Below, piece after piece: positions 1 to 5,814 of a DNA stretch of 6,528 nucleotides. The stretch covers positions 1 through 6,528 of the forward strand of contig DAOVIH010000062.1 in NCBI GenBank assembly GCA_030673805.1, read 5' to 3'. Made by a program: the position numbers and the translations under genes. Each line of letters begins with the position of its first letter. Position 1 is the stretch's first letter. The stretch is from Candidatus Bathyarchaeota archaeon (lineage in GTDB: Archaea > Thermoproteota > Bathyarchaeia > Bathyarchaeales > Bathycorpusculaceae). The notes beneath the pieces were generated by a model. That model ran no database searches. It was given only the letters and a program-made list of their open reading frames with translations, and had not been told where the DNA came from.

Positions 1-541
1 GGAGCCCCATATAGTACAATTCATGGGAAGGATCAGCACTACCAAACTCTCCCCACTTGTAGATCCCATTTCGGTTTAGATCTACACCGTTAGGAAGATC
101 TATTATCGTTCCATTCTTCAATGTGTATTGTCTTCTCATGTTTTGCCTTGTATAAGAATCTACGTTGAGAATAGGGATCATTAGGTGATAATTATGTCTG
201 AGAATGTTGTTTGCGAGGGGGTCGTCTGATTCGAGTAGCCATTGACAAAACTTCAGGAGAATTTCTGTTCCAGTATCTTCGTGGCCATGGCATTGACCAC
301 TATACATCACCCGCCCACCAGATGGTGTACCTATCTTGAATAGCCAAATGTCCCTTCCTTGAAGGGTTTTACCGATAGATTCATACGAAGCCCATCTTGG
401 ATTTGCGTCACAAAGTGACTTCCATTGAGCAATCATCGCCTCTTTGGATGTATAAGTAGCATTTGTGTTCTCGGCTGGAATAAGAGTTAAGACAAGAGCA
501 GATATTAAAAAAACTAGAAAGAAAACATTCCGCTTCGCTAT
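1..541 (-). CDS. Secreted M14-family zinc carboxypeptidase, N-terminal part (cut by window edge; non-canonical ATA start)
   Basis: Translation of the complement gives about 180 residues of an M14 metallocarboxypeptidase, which removes C-terminal amino acids from peptides using one zinc ion. Counting ATA as residue 1, residues 1-28 form a signal peptide (AKR, then a hydrophobic run to about residue 21, then PAENTNA), so the enzyme is probably exported. The first zinc pair is in CHGHED (H85, E88). NVDSYTRQNMRR (126-137) matches the substrate-binding arginine region, and GVDLNRN (152-158) is the family's Asn-Arg signature, followed by YKWG and a GSADPS stretch typical of the fold. The third zinc ligand and the catalytic Glu would lie beyond position 1. 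No ATG, GTG or TTG precedes the signal peptide in frame: a TAG stop sits directly before ATA. AAAGGAG at 550-556 is 8 nt upstream of that ATA, which argues that translation starts, or used to start, there. Family assignment is firm; whether the gene is expressed is not. Confidence 0.85.
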   Translation of the reverse strand, partial: MAKRNVFFLVFLISALVLTLIPAENTNATYTSKEAMIAQWKSLCDANPRWASYESIGKTLQGRDIWLFKIGTPSGGRVMYSGQCHGHEDTGTEILLKFCQWLLESDDPLANNILRHNYHLMIPILNVDSYTRQNMRRQYTLKNGTIIDLPNGVDLNRNGIYKWGEFGSADPSHELYYMGL

Positions 542-549
542 CTACACGA

Positions 550-556
550 CTCCTTT
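550..556 (-). promoter_or_regulatory. Shine-Dalgarno sequence of the carboxypeptidase
   Basis: The complement reads AAAGGAG and ends 8 nt before the ATA codon at 539-541. The GTG at 544-546 is only about 2 nt from it and is followed at once by TAG, so it cannot be the start. The spacing is the main evidence that ATA holds the initiation position. Confidence 0.55.
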
Positions 557-593
557 CGAACGCTAATAACTGTATCAGCAATATTTGGGTATT

Positions 594-609
594 CCCCTAA
601 ACTAAGGGG
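594..609. repeat. Short inverted repeat CCCCT-N6-AGGGG in the divergent intergenic region
   Basis: A perfect 5-bp inverted repeat (594-598 and 605-609) with a 6-nt AAACTA spacer lies between the divergent carboxypeptidase and NrdD-like genes. It is about 50 bp upstream of the carboxypeptidase start and about 180 bp upstream of the other. Its size and dyad symmetry suit a small operator, but a repeat this short can arise by chance and no second copy was found in the window. The rest of 542-790 holds no gene that I can support. Confidence 0.25.
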
Positions 610-704
610 AGGAAATAAGAGACCAAATCTTATGACAAAAGATGGACGTCGATTCAAAAGAAGCCTCTTGTAAATTCGGCTTTAGATTCTGAAGGACAGG
701 AAGG

Positions 705-714
705 ATAAAATATT
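705..714 (+). promoter_or_regulatory. Candidate TATA box for the NrdD-like gene
   Basis: ATAAAATATT is the best archaeal TATA-like stretch upstream of the GTG at 791. Transcription would begin near 735-740, leaving a leader of roughly 50 nt that contains the Shine-Dalgarno sequence at 774-779. The sequence fits the archaeal consensus only loosely. Confidence 0.3.
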
Positions 715-773
715 GCTGAAGTTGTGAACAGCGAATGCTTAAAGTCTTGTCCAATAATAGGTTAAGGGGACTT

Positions 774-779
774 GGGAGG
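774..779 (+). promoter_or_regulatory. Shine-Dalgarno sequence deciding the GTG start of the NrdD-like gene
   Basis: GGGAGG lies 11 nt before GTG 791. A TAG at 785-787 is in frame just upstream of the GTG, so the reading frame cannot extend further. The spacing is a little long but acceptable. Confidence 0.5.
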
Positions 780-790
780 AAAAATAGAGG

Positions 791-3010
791 GTGCCTCGAA
801 CTAGAAGTAAACGCAGCGTTAAAGTCCTGAAAGCAGTTTCCTCACCATTGAGGCTGAAGATTCTAAACTTTCTTTTTGACAGTGGCTCCCTCTCGTACAC
901 CGAATTAATGAAATCGCTAAAAATGAATCCTAGCAGAGACGCAGGGAGATTTGCATACCACTTGAAATCTCTACTCAAAGCCGATTTGGTTGAAGTTGAC
1001 ATAGAATCAAAAAAATACTGCTTAACTGACTTAGGCAAAATGCTCATTGAAATCACTGAGAAGGTTGAAAAGAAAGCCCAAAAGAGGAAAGAAAAGATTG
1101 TGCGAACTTCCCAGTTCACTATAGAAGAATTTGACGCAAACAAAATTGCGAACTCTCTCATAAAAGAAGCAAAAATTCCATTTGAACTAGCTCAAAAAAC
1201 GGCAAAGACAGCAGAGAAACGATTACTGAAATCAAAGATACAGTACCTGACAGCTCCTTTAGTTAGAGAAGTGGTAAATACAATTCTGATCGAGAATGGA
1301 CTAGAAGAGTACCGCCACAAACTTGCGCGACTGGGATTACCAGTACACGAAGTAACAAAGTTCTTAGATACCAAGACAAAAACTCCTTTGAACTCACACG
1401 CCATAATTTCAAGGGCAGGAAAAACGGTCTTAAGAGAATACACTCTCTTCAAAGTTTTTCCCCGAGATATAACCGATGCACACTTGTCTGGCGCTCTCAA
1501 TATTGATGACTTAGACACATGGATTTTAAAACCAAGTGAAGTGATGCACGACCTAAGATTCTTCCTCCAAAACGGTATCAGACTTGAGAAAATGAACGCT
1601 TTTCATCTCTCTGAAAAACCCCCTCAAACTTTGGAATCCGCACTGGCTATGACTTCAAACCTTCTATTACATACGTCCAAAGAGGTGAATAAGATGCAGA
1701 CTCTGGATAACTTCAATGTGTTTCTTGCCCCCCTTGTGAAGGGATTTGAAATCGGAAGAATCAAGAAGGCTCTACGCCGATTCATTCTAAACGCAAATCA
1801 ACACGCCGAGCTTACAATCTGTTTAGAAATACCAATGTCAAACATTGTTGCAGAAAAACCCGTTGTTGGACATGGTGGAGACAAAAGGGATAGATATCAA
1901 GATTTCACTAAGGAAAGCCAGCTCATAGCATCTCTTCTTATCGAAATACTTGCTGACTTAACTTCAACAAAACCCCTACCTAATCCAAGACTCATATGTA
2001 AGATCAGTAACCAAACTTTTTTGGACGAAGAATCAAAGGCGATCCTCTTGGAAGCTCACAGATTATCTTCTGAAAGAGGACTCCCATACTTTGCCAATAT
2101 GAATCTGAAAAAAAAGAAACGCGCTGTCTTTTCGGCTACAGGATGCAAACTTGAATCTGATCTGGGTGATGATTGGGAAATTGAGACTCTGCGGACCGGC
2201 TGCCTTGGTCAAGTAGACTTAAACCTACCCAGAATAGCAATTGAAAGCAACAAAGACAAGAACAGGTTCTTTGAGATCTTAAGAGAAAGAATTGAGCTTG
2301 TAATTCGTGCCCTCGAAATCAAATATAGGAATCTTAGAAGCAGAGGAAAGAACTTGAATCCATTCCTTATGCAAAGCACGAATGGTGATACTTATTTCAG
2401 GCTGGAACAGTGCACCCGGATAATGAATTTGGTAGGCTTCCAAGAAGCCGTACGAGCTTTCTGCGCCAAGAACCTAAAAAATGAAGACCCCTTGGGTTTT
2501 GCAGAGGAGATTCTTAAAAATACTTTGAAGTTTAAACGTCGAATTGGAAGAAAAAGTGGGAAACGCCTATTCCCCACGATACTGCCCAACCCTGAAGCCT
2601 CAAAGAGATTGGTTCAATTAGACATAGAAGAGTATGGAATCGCCAAAGTGAGCTACTCAGGGACCAGAGAGAACCCTTTCTATTCAACCACTCGAAGAAC
2701 TCACATTCAGGGGGAAAATAGTTTTCAGTTCCCACTCGAACAAAATGAAATCGAAGACATGCTGAACGGCCTAAATGGAGGCGGAAGTTTGAGGGTGATA
2801 GAGTTGGAGGACACAGAACACAGCCCCGAGAACCTTATGAAACTAACAAGACGTCTTACCGAAGAACAAGCAATAGAGTTTTTCATCTTTAACCGCAATA
2901 GCACCTACTGCATCAACTGCAAAAGAAGCTGGATTGGAAAGAAGCTTAGATGCCCCTCATGTGGATCAATAAGCACCCTAAGAGCCTTTAAAAAATTCAA
3001 CAGTTCGTGA
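791..3010 (+). CDS. Winged-helix / ATP-cone / degenerate anaerobic ribonucleotide reductase (NrdD-like) protein, predicted nucleotide-responsive regulator
   Basis: The protein has 739 residues. Residues about 8-90 are an ArsR-like winged helix (SSPLRLKILNFLF, then MNPSRDAGRFAYHLKSLL, then YCLTDLG), followed by a basic linker. Residues about 104-193 resemble an ATP-cone (EEFDANKIANSLIKEA), the domain that reads ATP/dATP in ribonucleotide reductases. Residues about 205-700 follow class III reductase NrdD: HDLRFFLQNG (253-262), FNVFLAPLVKG (308-318), TGCKLESD (450-457), LNLPRIAIES (477-486), YSTTRRTHIQGE (631-642). A zinc ribbon closes it (C707, C710, C721, C724). The catalytic parts are missing: no RxxGY glycyl-radical motif follows the ribbon (R731 is followed by AFKKF and the end), and there is no cysteine from 205 to 343, where the first active-site Cys belongs. 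C452 may match the thiyl cysteine. Neither downstream reading frame restores the motif. I infer a DNA-binding sensor, comparable in logic to bacterial NrdR (zinc ribbon plus ATP-cone), not a reductase. The start is GTG. Confidence 0.88.
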   Translation: MPRTRSKRSVKVLKAVSSPLRLKILNFLFDSGSLSYTELMKSLKMNPSRDAGRFAYHLKSLLKADLVEVDIESKKYCLTDLGKMLIEITEKVEKKAQKRKEKIVRTSQFTIEEFDANKIANSLIKEAKIPFELAQKTAKTAEKRLLKSKIQYLTAPLVREVVNTILIENGLEEYRHKLARLGLPVHEVTKFLDTKTKTPLNSHAIISRAGKTVLREYTLFKVFPRDITDAHLSGALNIDDLDTWILKPSEVMHDLRFFLQNGIRLEKMNAFHLSEKPPQTLESALAMTSNLLLHTSKEVNKMQTLDNFNVFLAPLVKGFEIGRIKKALRRFILNANQHAELTICLEIPMSNIVAEKPVVGHGGDKRDRYQDFTKESQLIASLLIEILADLTSTKPLPNPRLICKISNQTFLDEESKAILLEAHRLSSERGLPYFANMNLKKKKRAVFSATGCKLESDLGDDWEIETLRTGCLGQVDLNLPRIAIESNKDKNRFFEILRERIELVIRALEIKYRNLRSRGKNLNPFLMQSTNGDTYFRLEQCTRIMNLVGFQEAVRAFCAKNLKNEDPLGFAEEILKNTLKFKRRIGRKSGKRLFPTILPNPEASKRLVQLDIEEYGIAKVSYSGTRENPFYSTTRRTHIQGENSFQFPLEQNEIEDMLNGLNGGGSLRVIELEDTEHSPENLMKLTRRLTEEQAIEFFIFNRNSTYCINCKRSWIGKKLRCPSCGSISTLRAFKKFNSS

Positions 3011-3032
3011 ATTTCCAAACCTAAACAGCCAC

Positions 3033-3965
3033 TTACACGACACACCCCAAGACTAATGACAGAAGAGCCATCCGAACCACGATACCATTCCAAGCTTGTT
3101 GGAAGTATCTCGCCTGAGGAGTAGCATCAATTTCCGCTGAAATCTCATCCAAACGCGGAAGAGGATGAAGAATTACAAGATCTTCTTTTGCGTTACTAAT
3201 GGTGTTTTTATCAATCTTGTATACTCCTTTAACTTTGGCATATTCAGCCGGATCTGGAAACCGTTCTTTTTGTATCCTGGTAGCATACAAAACATCCACT
3301 TGAGGAACTATCTCCTCTAAGTCTTCACCTTCAATAACTGAGATCTTTTCGCAGATTGTATTGAGCACTTCGCGTCGCATCCGCAGAGTTTCTGGCGAGA
3401 CTAAGAACAACTTGACATTGTACAAAGAAAGCGCAAACGCCAAAGAACGCACCGTCCGCCCATATCTCAGGTCGCCAACCAAGGCAATTTTTAATCCATC
3501 AATCCTTCCTTTTTCCTTTTGGATAGTGTACAGATCCAGAAGCGCCTGGGTTGGATGTTCTTCGGCTCCGGTTCCACCGTTTATTATTGGGACTTTGGAG
3601 AATTCAGCCGCAAGTCTTGCCGCTCCTTCCAGCGGGTGTCTAAGGACTATTACGTCTGCGTAGTTCTCTACTGTCCGAATTGTGTCAGCGAGGTTTTCGC
3701 CCTTCTTGACTGAGGCGATTTCCGATTCGGCGAAGCCTATTGTGGACCCGCCAAGTTTTTGCATCGCAGCTTCAAAACTCAGCCGTGTACGAGTACTAGG
3801 TTCAAAGAAAAGAGTAGCTAATATTTTGCCGCGCAGGGTATTTGAGCCTTCATAAGCTAATGGTTCCATAGTTTTGCTGATTTCCAAGATGTAGTTAATC
3901 TCTTTGCGTGAGAAGTCTTTGATTGAGATTATGTCTCTGTTGTCAAATTGCAAAGCCACACCCAA
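3033..3965 (-). CDS. pyrB: Aspartate carbamoyltransferase catalytic subunit
   Basis: It joins carbamoyl phosphate and L-aspartate to N-carbamoyl-L-aspartate, the committed step of pyrimidine synthesis in the cytoplasm. Its 310 residues are full length. All key motifs are present: FFEPSTRTRLSFE (53-65, the phosphate-binding STRT), the flexible loop SVKKGE (85-90), RHPLEGAARLAAE (109-121), HPTQALLDLYTI (137-148), GDLRYGRTVRSL (164-175), YATRIQKERF (227-236), HPLPRLDEI (267-275) and ARYFQQAWNG near the end. HPTQ and HPLPR distinguish it from ornithine carbamoyltransferase. The start is TTG at 3965; GTG at 3959 is an alternative. No Shine-Dalgarno is obvious and a TATA-like box lies about 25 bp upstream, which suits a leaderless mRNA. 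It is the last gene of the minus-strand pyrimidine cluster and converges on the NrdD-like gene with 22 bp between stops. The regulatory subunit gene pyrI, a frequent archaeal neighbour, does not follow. A T6 run on this strand at 2990-2995 could terminate the transcript. Confidence 0.97.
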   Translation of the reverse strand: MGVALQFDNRDIISIKDFSRKEINYILEISKTMEPLAYEGSNTLRGKILATLFFEPSTRTRLSFEAAMQKLGGSTIGFAESEIASVKKGENLADTIRTVENYADVIVLRHPLEGAARLAAEFSKVPIINGGTGAEEHPTQALLDLYTIQKEKGRIDGLKIALVGDLRYGRTVRSLAFALSLYNVKLFLVSPETLRMRREVLNTICEKISVIEGEDLEEIVPQVDVLYATRIQKERFPDPAEYAKVKGVYKIDKNTISNAKEDLVILHPLPRLDEISAEIDATPQARYFQQAWNGIVVRMALLSLVLGCVV

Positions 3966-3984
3966 AAAGAAGAACTTATCAACT

Positions 3985-3994
3985 ATTACATATG
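3985..3994 (-). promoter_or_regulatory. Candidate TATA box for leaderless pyrB transcript
   Basis: On the complement, CCATATGTAA is centred about 25 nt before the TTG start of pyrB, the spacing expected if transcription begins at or next to the start codon. It would give pyrB its own promoter after the integrase remnant interrupts the cluster. Weak, sequence-only evidence. Confidence 0.3.
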
Positions 3995-4018
3995 GTTTTG
4001 GATTGCTAGGTATTGTTT

Positions 4019-4261
4019 TTACTTTCGTTTTCGGAAGATTTTGCCACCATCAACGAAGTCTCCGGTAACCTATTCGTAGCCTACCTCTACTAATTCACAG
4101 GCTTCCTCAGTTGAATATGCAACTTTAGCGTGGAACCTATCGTTGTCTTCCCCGAAAATTGCTTGTTCAACGTTGATGTAACGCATGGTATTCATGCTAT
4201 TAACACGATCTGAATGTTGCATCACGAGCGGCCCGTGTAGATTCAGAAACAGCAAAATCAA
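4019..4261 (-). pseudogene. Decayed C-terminal tail of an archaeal tyrosine integrase
   Basis: On the complement, an open frame reads NTMRYINVEQAIFGEDND, then FHAKVAYSTEEACELVEVGYE, a TAG at 4070-4072, then VTGDFVDGG, KIFRKRK and TAA at 4019-4021. This resembles the end of archaeal tyrosine recombinases: the TMRY segment carries the nucleophilic Tyr, followed by a conserved tail ending FEYVxxxxxxxKIFRKRK. The TAG sits exactly where that tail has Tyr, so one base change (TAC or TAT to TAG) broke the frame. The upstream catalytic core with its Arg and His boxes is not visible in any frame of the roughly 120 bp up to the Nudix stop, and the spacing between H and Y is abnormal. Only about 75-80 residues of the enzyme remain. 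It lies between the Nudix gene and pyrB, marking a past integration and later deletion. The family call rests on memory of the tail motif; the upstream limit is approximate. Confidence 0.65.
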
Positions 4262-4381
4262 TCGTCAATGACCTACCACCACATAACTCTCTCACTCTAG
4301 GAAAAACAGTATACAATTTTTCCGTGGTCACAAGAATTACAAAGTTGGACTTGAAAACTATGGGTGAAGCAAGACTTTTCT

Positions 4382-4828
4382 TCAAACAACTTGATTGGAA
4401 TCTTCAAGTTTTTGTCTGTTTCGCTTAAAGAAAACTCTGAAAGAGCGAGTAAGATTGTAGTTTTTCACTTCATTGAGAGGAACCCACTTCAATTCGTCAG
4501 CATCGCTGGCCACTTTTAGAACGCCGCCTTTAAAATCGACAAGGTAGTCAACAACTACAAAATGATAAGCTACAACCCCATTGTGATCCAAGTTTATGAT
4601 GTTGACAACATCAATTAGGCGCGGCGCCCCAACATCCAAACCTGTCTCTTCTTTCACTTCTCGGATCACTGTTTGTTCAGTTCTTTCGCCAAGTTCTACT
4701 AACCCTCCCGGGATAGTCCATTTGCCTTTTCCAGGCGAGTTCTTCCTTTTTTCAAGTAAGAGTTTGCCGTGGCTTACTATCACAGCGCCAACGCCTGCAA
4801 TAGGCTGGCAGGGATAGGTCCTCTTCAA
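4382..4828 (-). CDS. Nudix hydrolase
   Basis: This is a small cytoplasmic pyrophosphohydrolase of the Nudix superfamily, which cleaves nucleoside diphosphates linked to another group. The Nudix box is complete (counting from TTG 4828, residues 42-64: G42, E48, then REVKEETGL), including the metal-binding REVxEE core. The N-terminal pattern YPCQPIAGVGAVIV and KWTIPGGLVELGE is typical of archaeal ADP-ribose pyrophosphatase-like or general-purpose members; the substrate cannot be read from the sequence. The start at TTG 4828 (148 residues) is preferred over TTG 4843 (153 residues): TGAGGT at 4837-4842 lies 8 nt upstream of the former, and the protein then begins MKRTYP like its relatives. It starts 45 bp after the pyrH stop in the same direction and probably shares its transcript. 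In a pyrimidine cluster it could clean up nucleotides, but that is a guess. Confidence 0.93.
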   Translation of the reverse strand: MKRTYPCQPIAGVGAVIVSHGKLLLEKRKNSPGKGKWTIPGGLVELGERTEQTVIREVKEETGLDVGAPRLIDVVNIINLDHNGVVAYHFVVVDYLVDFKGGVLKVASDADELKWVPLNEVKNYNLTRSFRVFFKRNRQKLEDSNQVV

Positions 4829-4836
4829 TCGAGACA

Positions 4837-4842
4837 ACCTCA
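4837..4842 (-). promoter_or_regulatory. Shine-Dalgarno sequence that favours TTG 4828 for the Nudix gene
   Basis: The complement reads TGAGGT, a good match to the anti-Shine-Dalgarno core, with an 8-nt gap to TTG at 4826-4828. It overlaps the more upstream TTG at 4841-4843, which therefore cannot use it. Confidence 0.5.
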
Positions 4843-4873
4843 AAACAACTCAATTGGTATTAGTCAGCAAGTA

Positions 4874-5558
4874 CTAGTTTATTACTGTGCCAACGCTCTC
4901 ACCGTTTATTGCAGCTAAAACATTCTCAGGCTTAAAACCATTCAAAATGATCAATTTCATTTTTTTGTCTTTAAGAATCTTGACAGTCTCTGGATCAATT
5001 ATTTGATGTATTCCAGCTTTATGTTTCCTTTCAGAAAAAACATTGGTCAAGTCTTCTAGGGATAAGTTTTCCAGTTTAAAGGCATCTTTGTGTTTTCTAG
5101 GGTCTTTGTTATATACACCATCCTGGTCGGTGCCCTTGATAATTAAATCAGCGTTTATGCGCTCAGCAACGATGACTGCAACCGTGTCCGTGGTCATTCC
5201 CGGTTTTAAGCCACCCATAACTGGAATCTTTCCGGTTCCAAGGTATTTTGCAGCATTATCAACGGTCAAGGGAACGTTCTGACTACCCAGATCTCCGAGC
5301 GTCTTGACTAGCAGTAGAGCGAAGATTCGTGAAACAGAAATGGCAATTACATCTTGAGCTTCTTCTTCTAGGCCTAGATCCTTCGCAATTGATATGAAAT
5401 CTCGTGCCAGTTTTCCCCCGCCCACAACCACTACGATTTCATGCCCCATTTCTTTCATTTCTTTGAGTAGATCAGCGTACCTACTCAATAAATCTGTGTT
5501 AATGGGTAAACCTACGACCGAGCCACCTATCCTGAGGACAAAGCGGATTTTTTTTCAC
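4874..5558 (-). CDS. pyrH: UMP kinase, archaeal type, with a one-base frameshift at its 5' end
   Basis: It phosphorylates UMP to UDP with ATP, as a member of the amino acid kinase family. The continuous frame offers only TTG 5488 as start (204 residues), which would drop the essential first strand and its glycine loop. Upstream in the same frame the DNA still encodes IRFVLRIGGSVVG and LPINTDLL, exactly the family N-terminus. GTG at 5556-5558 is the natural start, but the A8 run after it (5548-5555) puts it one base out of frame; seven As would read MKKIRFVLRIGGS and give 227 residues. Further motifs (restored numbering): VVVGGGKLAR (43-52), MGGLKPGMTTDTVA (114-127) and DQDGVYNKDPR (144-154), the archaeal uridylate kinase pattern. 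It appears to be the first gene of the minus-strand cluster leading to pyrB. Because the rest is intact and the enzyme is usually essential, a sequencing error in the homopolymer, or slippage at it, is likelier than a dead gene. Confidence 0.92.
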
Positions 5559-5580
5559 CTTCGAATTTTATTCCAGCAAA

Positions 5581-5624
5581 GGAAGAATATGAGTTCCAGG
5601 TACTCCCCCAGTGGTTAATCTTCC
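5581..5624. repeat. Compound inverted repeat upstream of pyrH
   Basis: GGAAGA (5581-5586) and TCTTCC (5619-5624) form an outer 6-bp inverted repeat. Within it, 5591-5605 is a 15-bp near-palindrome, GAGTTCCAGGTACTC, with one mismatched pair. It ends 23 bp before the pyrH GTG. If transcription of pyrH starts from the TTTAAA at 5649-5654, the RNA would begin close to 5624 and this element would form its 5' leader; otherwise it could be a protein operator. No other copy was seen in the window. Confidence 0.35.
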
Positions 5625-5647
5625 AGAGCATTTTGCAGATCAATTAG

Positions 5648-5655
5648 GTTTAAAC
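5648..5655. promoter_or_regulatory. GTTTAAAC palindrome, possible TATA box for divergent transcription
   Basis: This 8-bp perfect palindrome lies between pyrH (-) and the small ORFs (+). TTTAAA could bind TBP in either direction, giving leaders of about 65 nt for pyrH and about 55 nt for the ORF at 5735. The AT-rich TATTTATT at 5660-5667 is an alternative for the plus strand. Sequence resemblance only. Confidence 0.3.
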
Positions 5656-5701
5656 GCGTATTTATTCTTGTGGTGGCTATTTCTCCCGCAAATCTCCCCC
5701 C

Positions 5702-5714
5702 TTTTTTCTTTTTT
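5702..5714 (+). terminator. Oligo-T tract in the leader of the plus-strand small ORFs
   Basis: A run of T6-C-T6 follows six Cs. Archaeal RNA polymerase can terminate on oligo-T without a hairpin. There is no gene upstream on this strand within the window that needs a terminator, and a Shine-Dalgarno sequence follows only 8 nt later, so if it acts at all it would weaken or attenuate expression of the small ORFs, or serve an upstream antisense transcript. Confidence 0.25.
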
Positions 5715-5722
5715 CACTCAAC

Positions 5723-5727
5723 GGAGG
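5723..5727 (+). promoter_or_regulatory. Strong Shine-Dalgarno sequence before a 25-codon ORF
   Basis: GGAGG with 7 nt to ATG 5735 is the cleanest ribosome-binding site in the window. It is the main reason to take the tiny ORF that follows seriously. Confidence 0.5.
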
Positions 5728-5734
5728 CTCGGCC

Positions 5735-5812
5735 ATGAACCGTGAGAAGTTTGAGAGTGGCATGTGGCATCATCGGGTTCCTGATTTCAAGCTTGTTTTT
5801 TGTGGGGACTAA
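5735..5812 (+). CDS. Possible 25-residue leader or small protein
   Basis: ATG 5735 opens a frame of 25 codons ending in TAA at 5810-5812. The peptide begins MNREKFESGMWHH and ends VFCGD. It has no recognisable domain, signal or membrane segment. Support comes from the strong GGAGG 7 nt upstream and from its position: its stop is only 2 nt before the ATG of the next gene, so translation of that gene could be coupled to it. It could be a leader peptide, a real small protein, or the displaced N-terminus of the next gene if a frameshift lies near 5800. Nothing seen decides between these. Confidence 0.35.
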   Translation: MNREKFESGMWHHRVPDFKLVFCGD

Positions 5813-5814
5813 AA

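Noticed and set aside
739..1518. Antisense frames of 140 and 108 codons opposite the NrdD-like gene.
   Set aside because: They are shadows of a well-supported coding region, with low-complexity Ser/Phe-rich translations and no plausible starts or domains. The same holds for frames opposite pyrB, the Nudix gene and pyrH.
791..3010. Calling this gene a functional anaerobic ribonucleoside-triphosphate reductase (nrdD).
   Set aside because: The glycyl-radical motif and the first active-site cysteine are missing, a winged helix is fused in front, and no nrdG activase is adjacent. The downstream DNA in other frames does not restore the motif.
3033..3965. Ornithine carbamoyltransferase as an alternative for the transferase gene.
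   Set aside because: The HPTQALLDLYTI and HPLPR motifs belong to the aspartate enzyme; the ornithine enzyme has HPCQ and HCLP.
3966..4018. A tRNA gene or attachment site next to the integrase remnant.
   Set aside because: No cloverleaf-like pairing, T-loop GTTCRA-like motif or CCA-proximal stem was found there, and no direct repeat that could be an att pair was seen.
4070..4072. TAG read as pyrrolysine (also the TAG before the carboxypeptidase start), which would make the integrase tail intact.
   Set aside because: pyrH ends with TAG at the length and sequence (GTVIN) normal for the family, so TAG acts as a stop here. The integrase is also missing its core, which fits decay better.
4200..4385. 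A 61-codon minus-strand frame starting at a TTG that overlaps the Nudix stop.
   Set aside because: The overlap suggests coupling, but the peptide resembles no family, has no ribosome-binding site of its own that stands out, and overlaps the integrase remnant in another frame. Probably chance.
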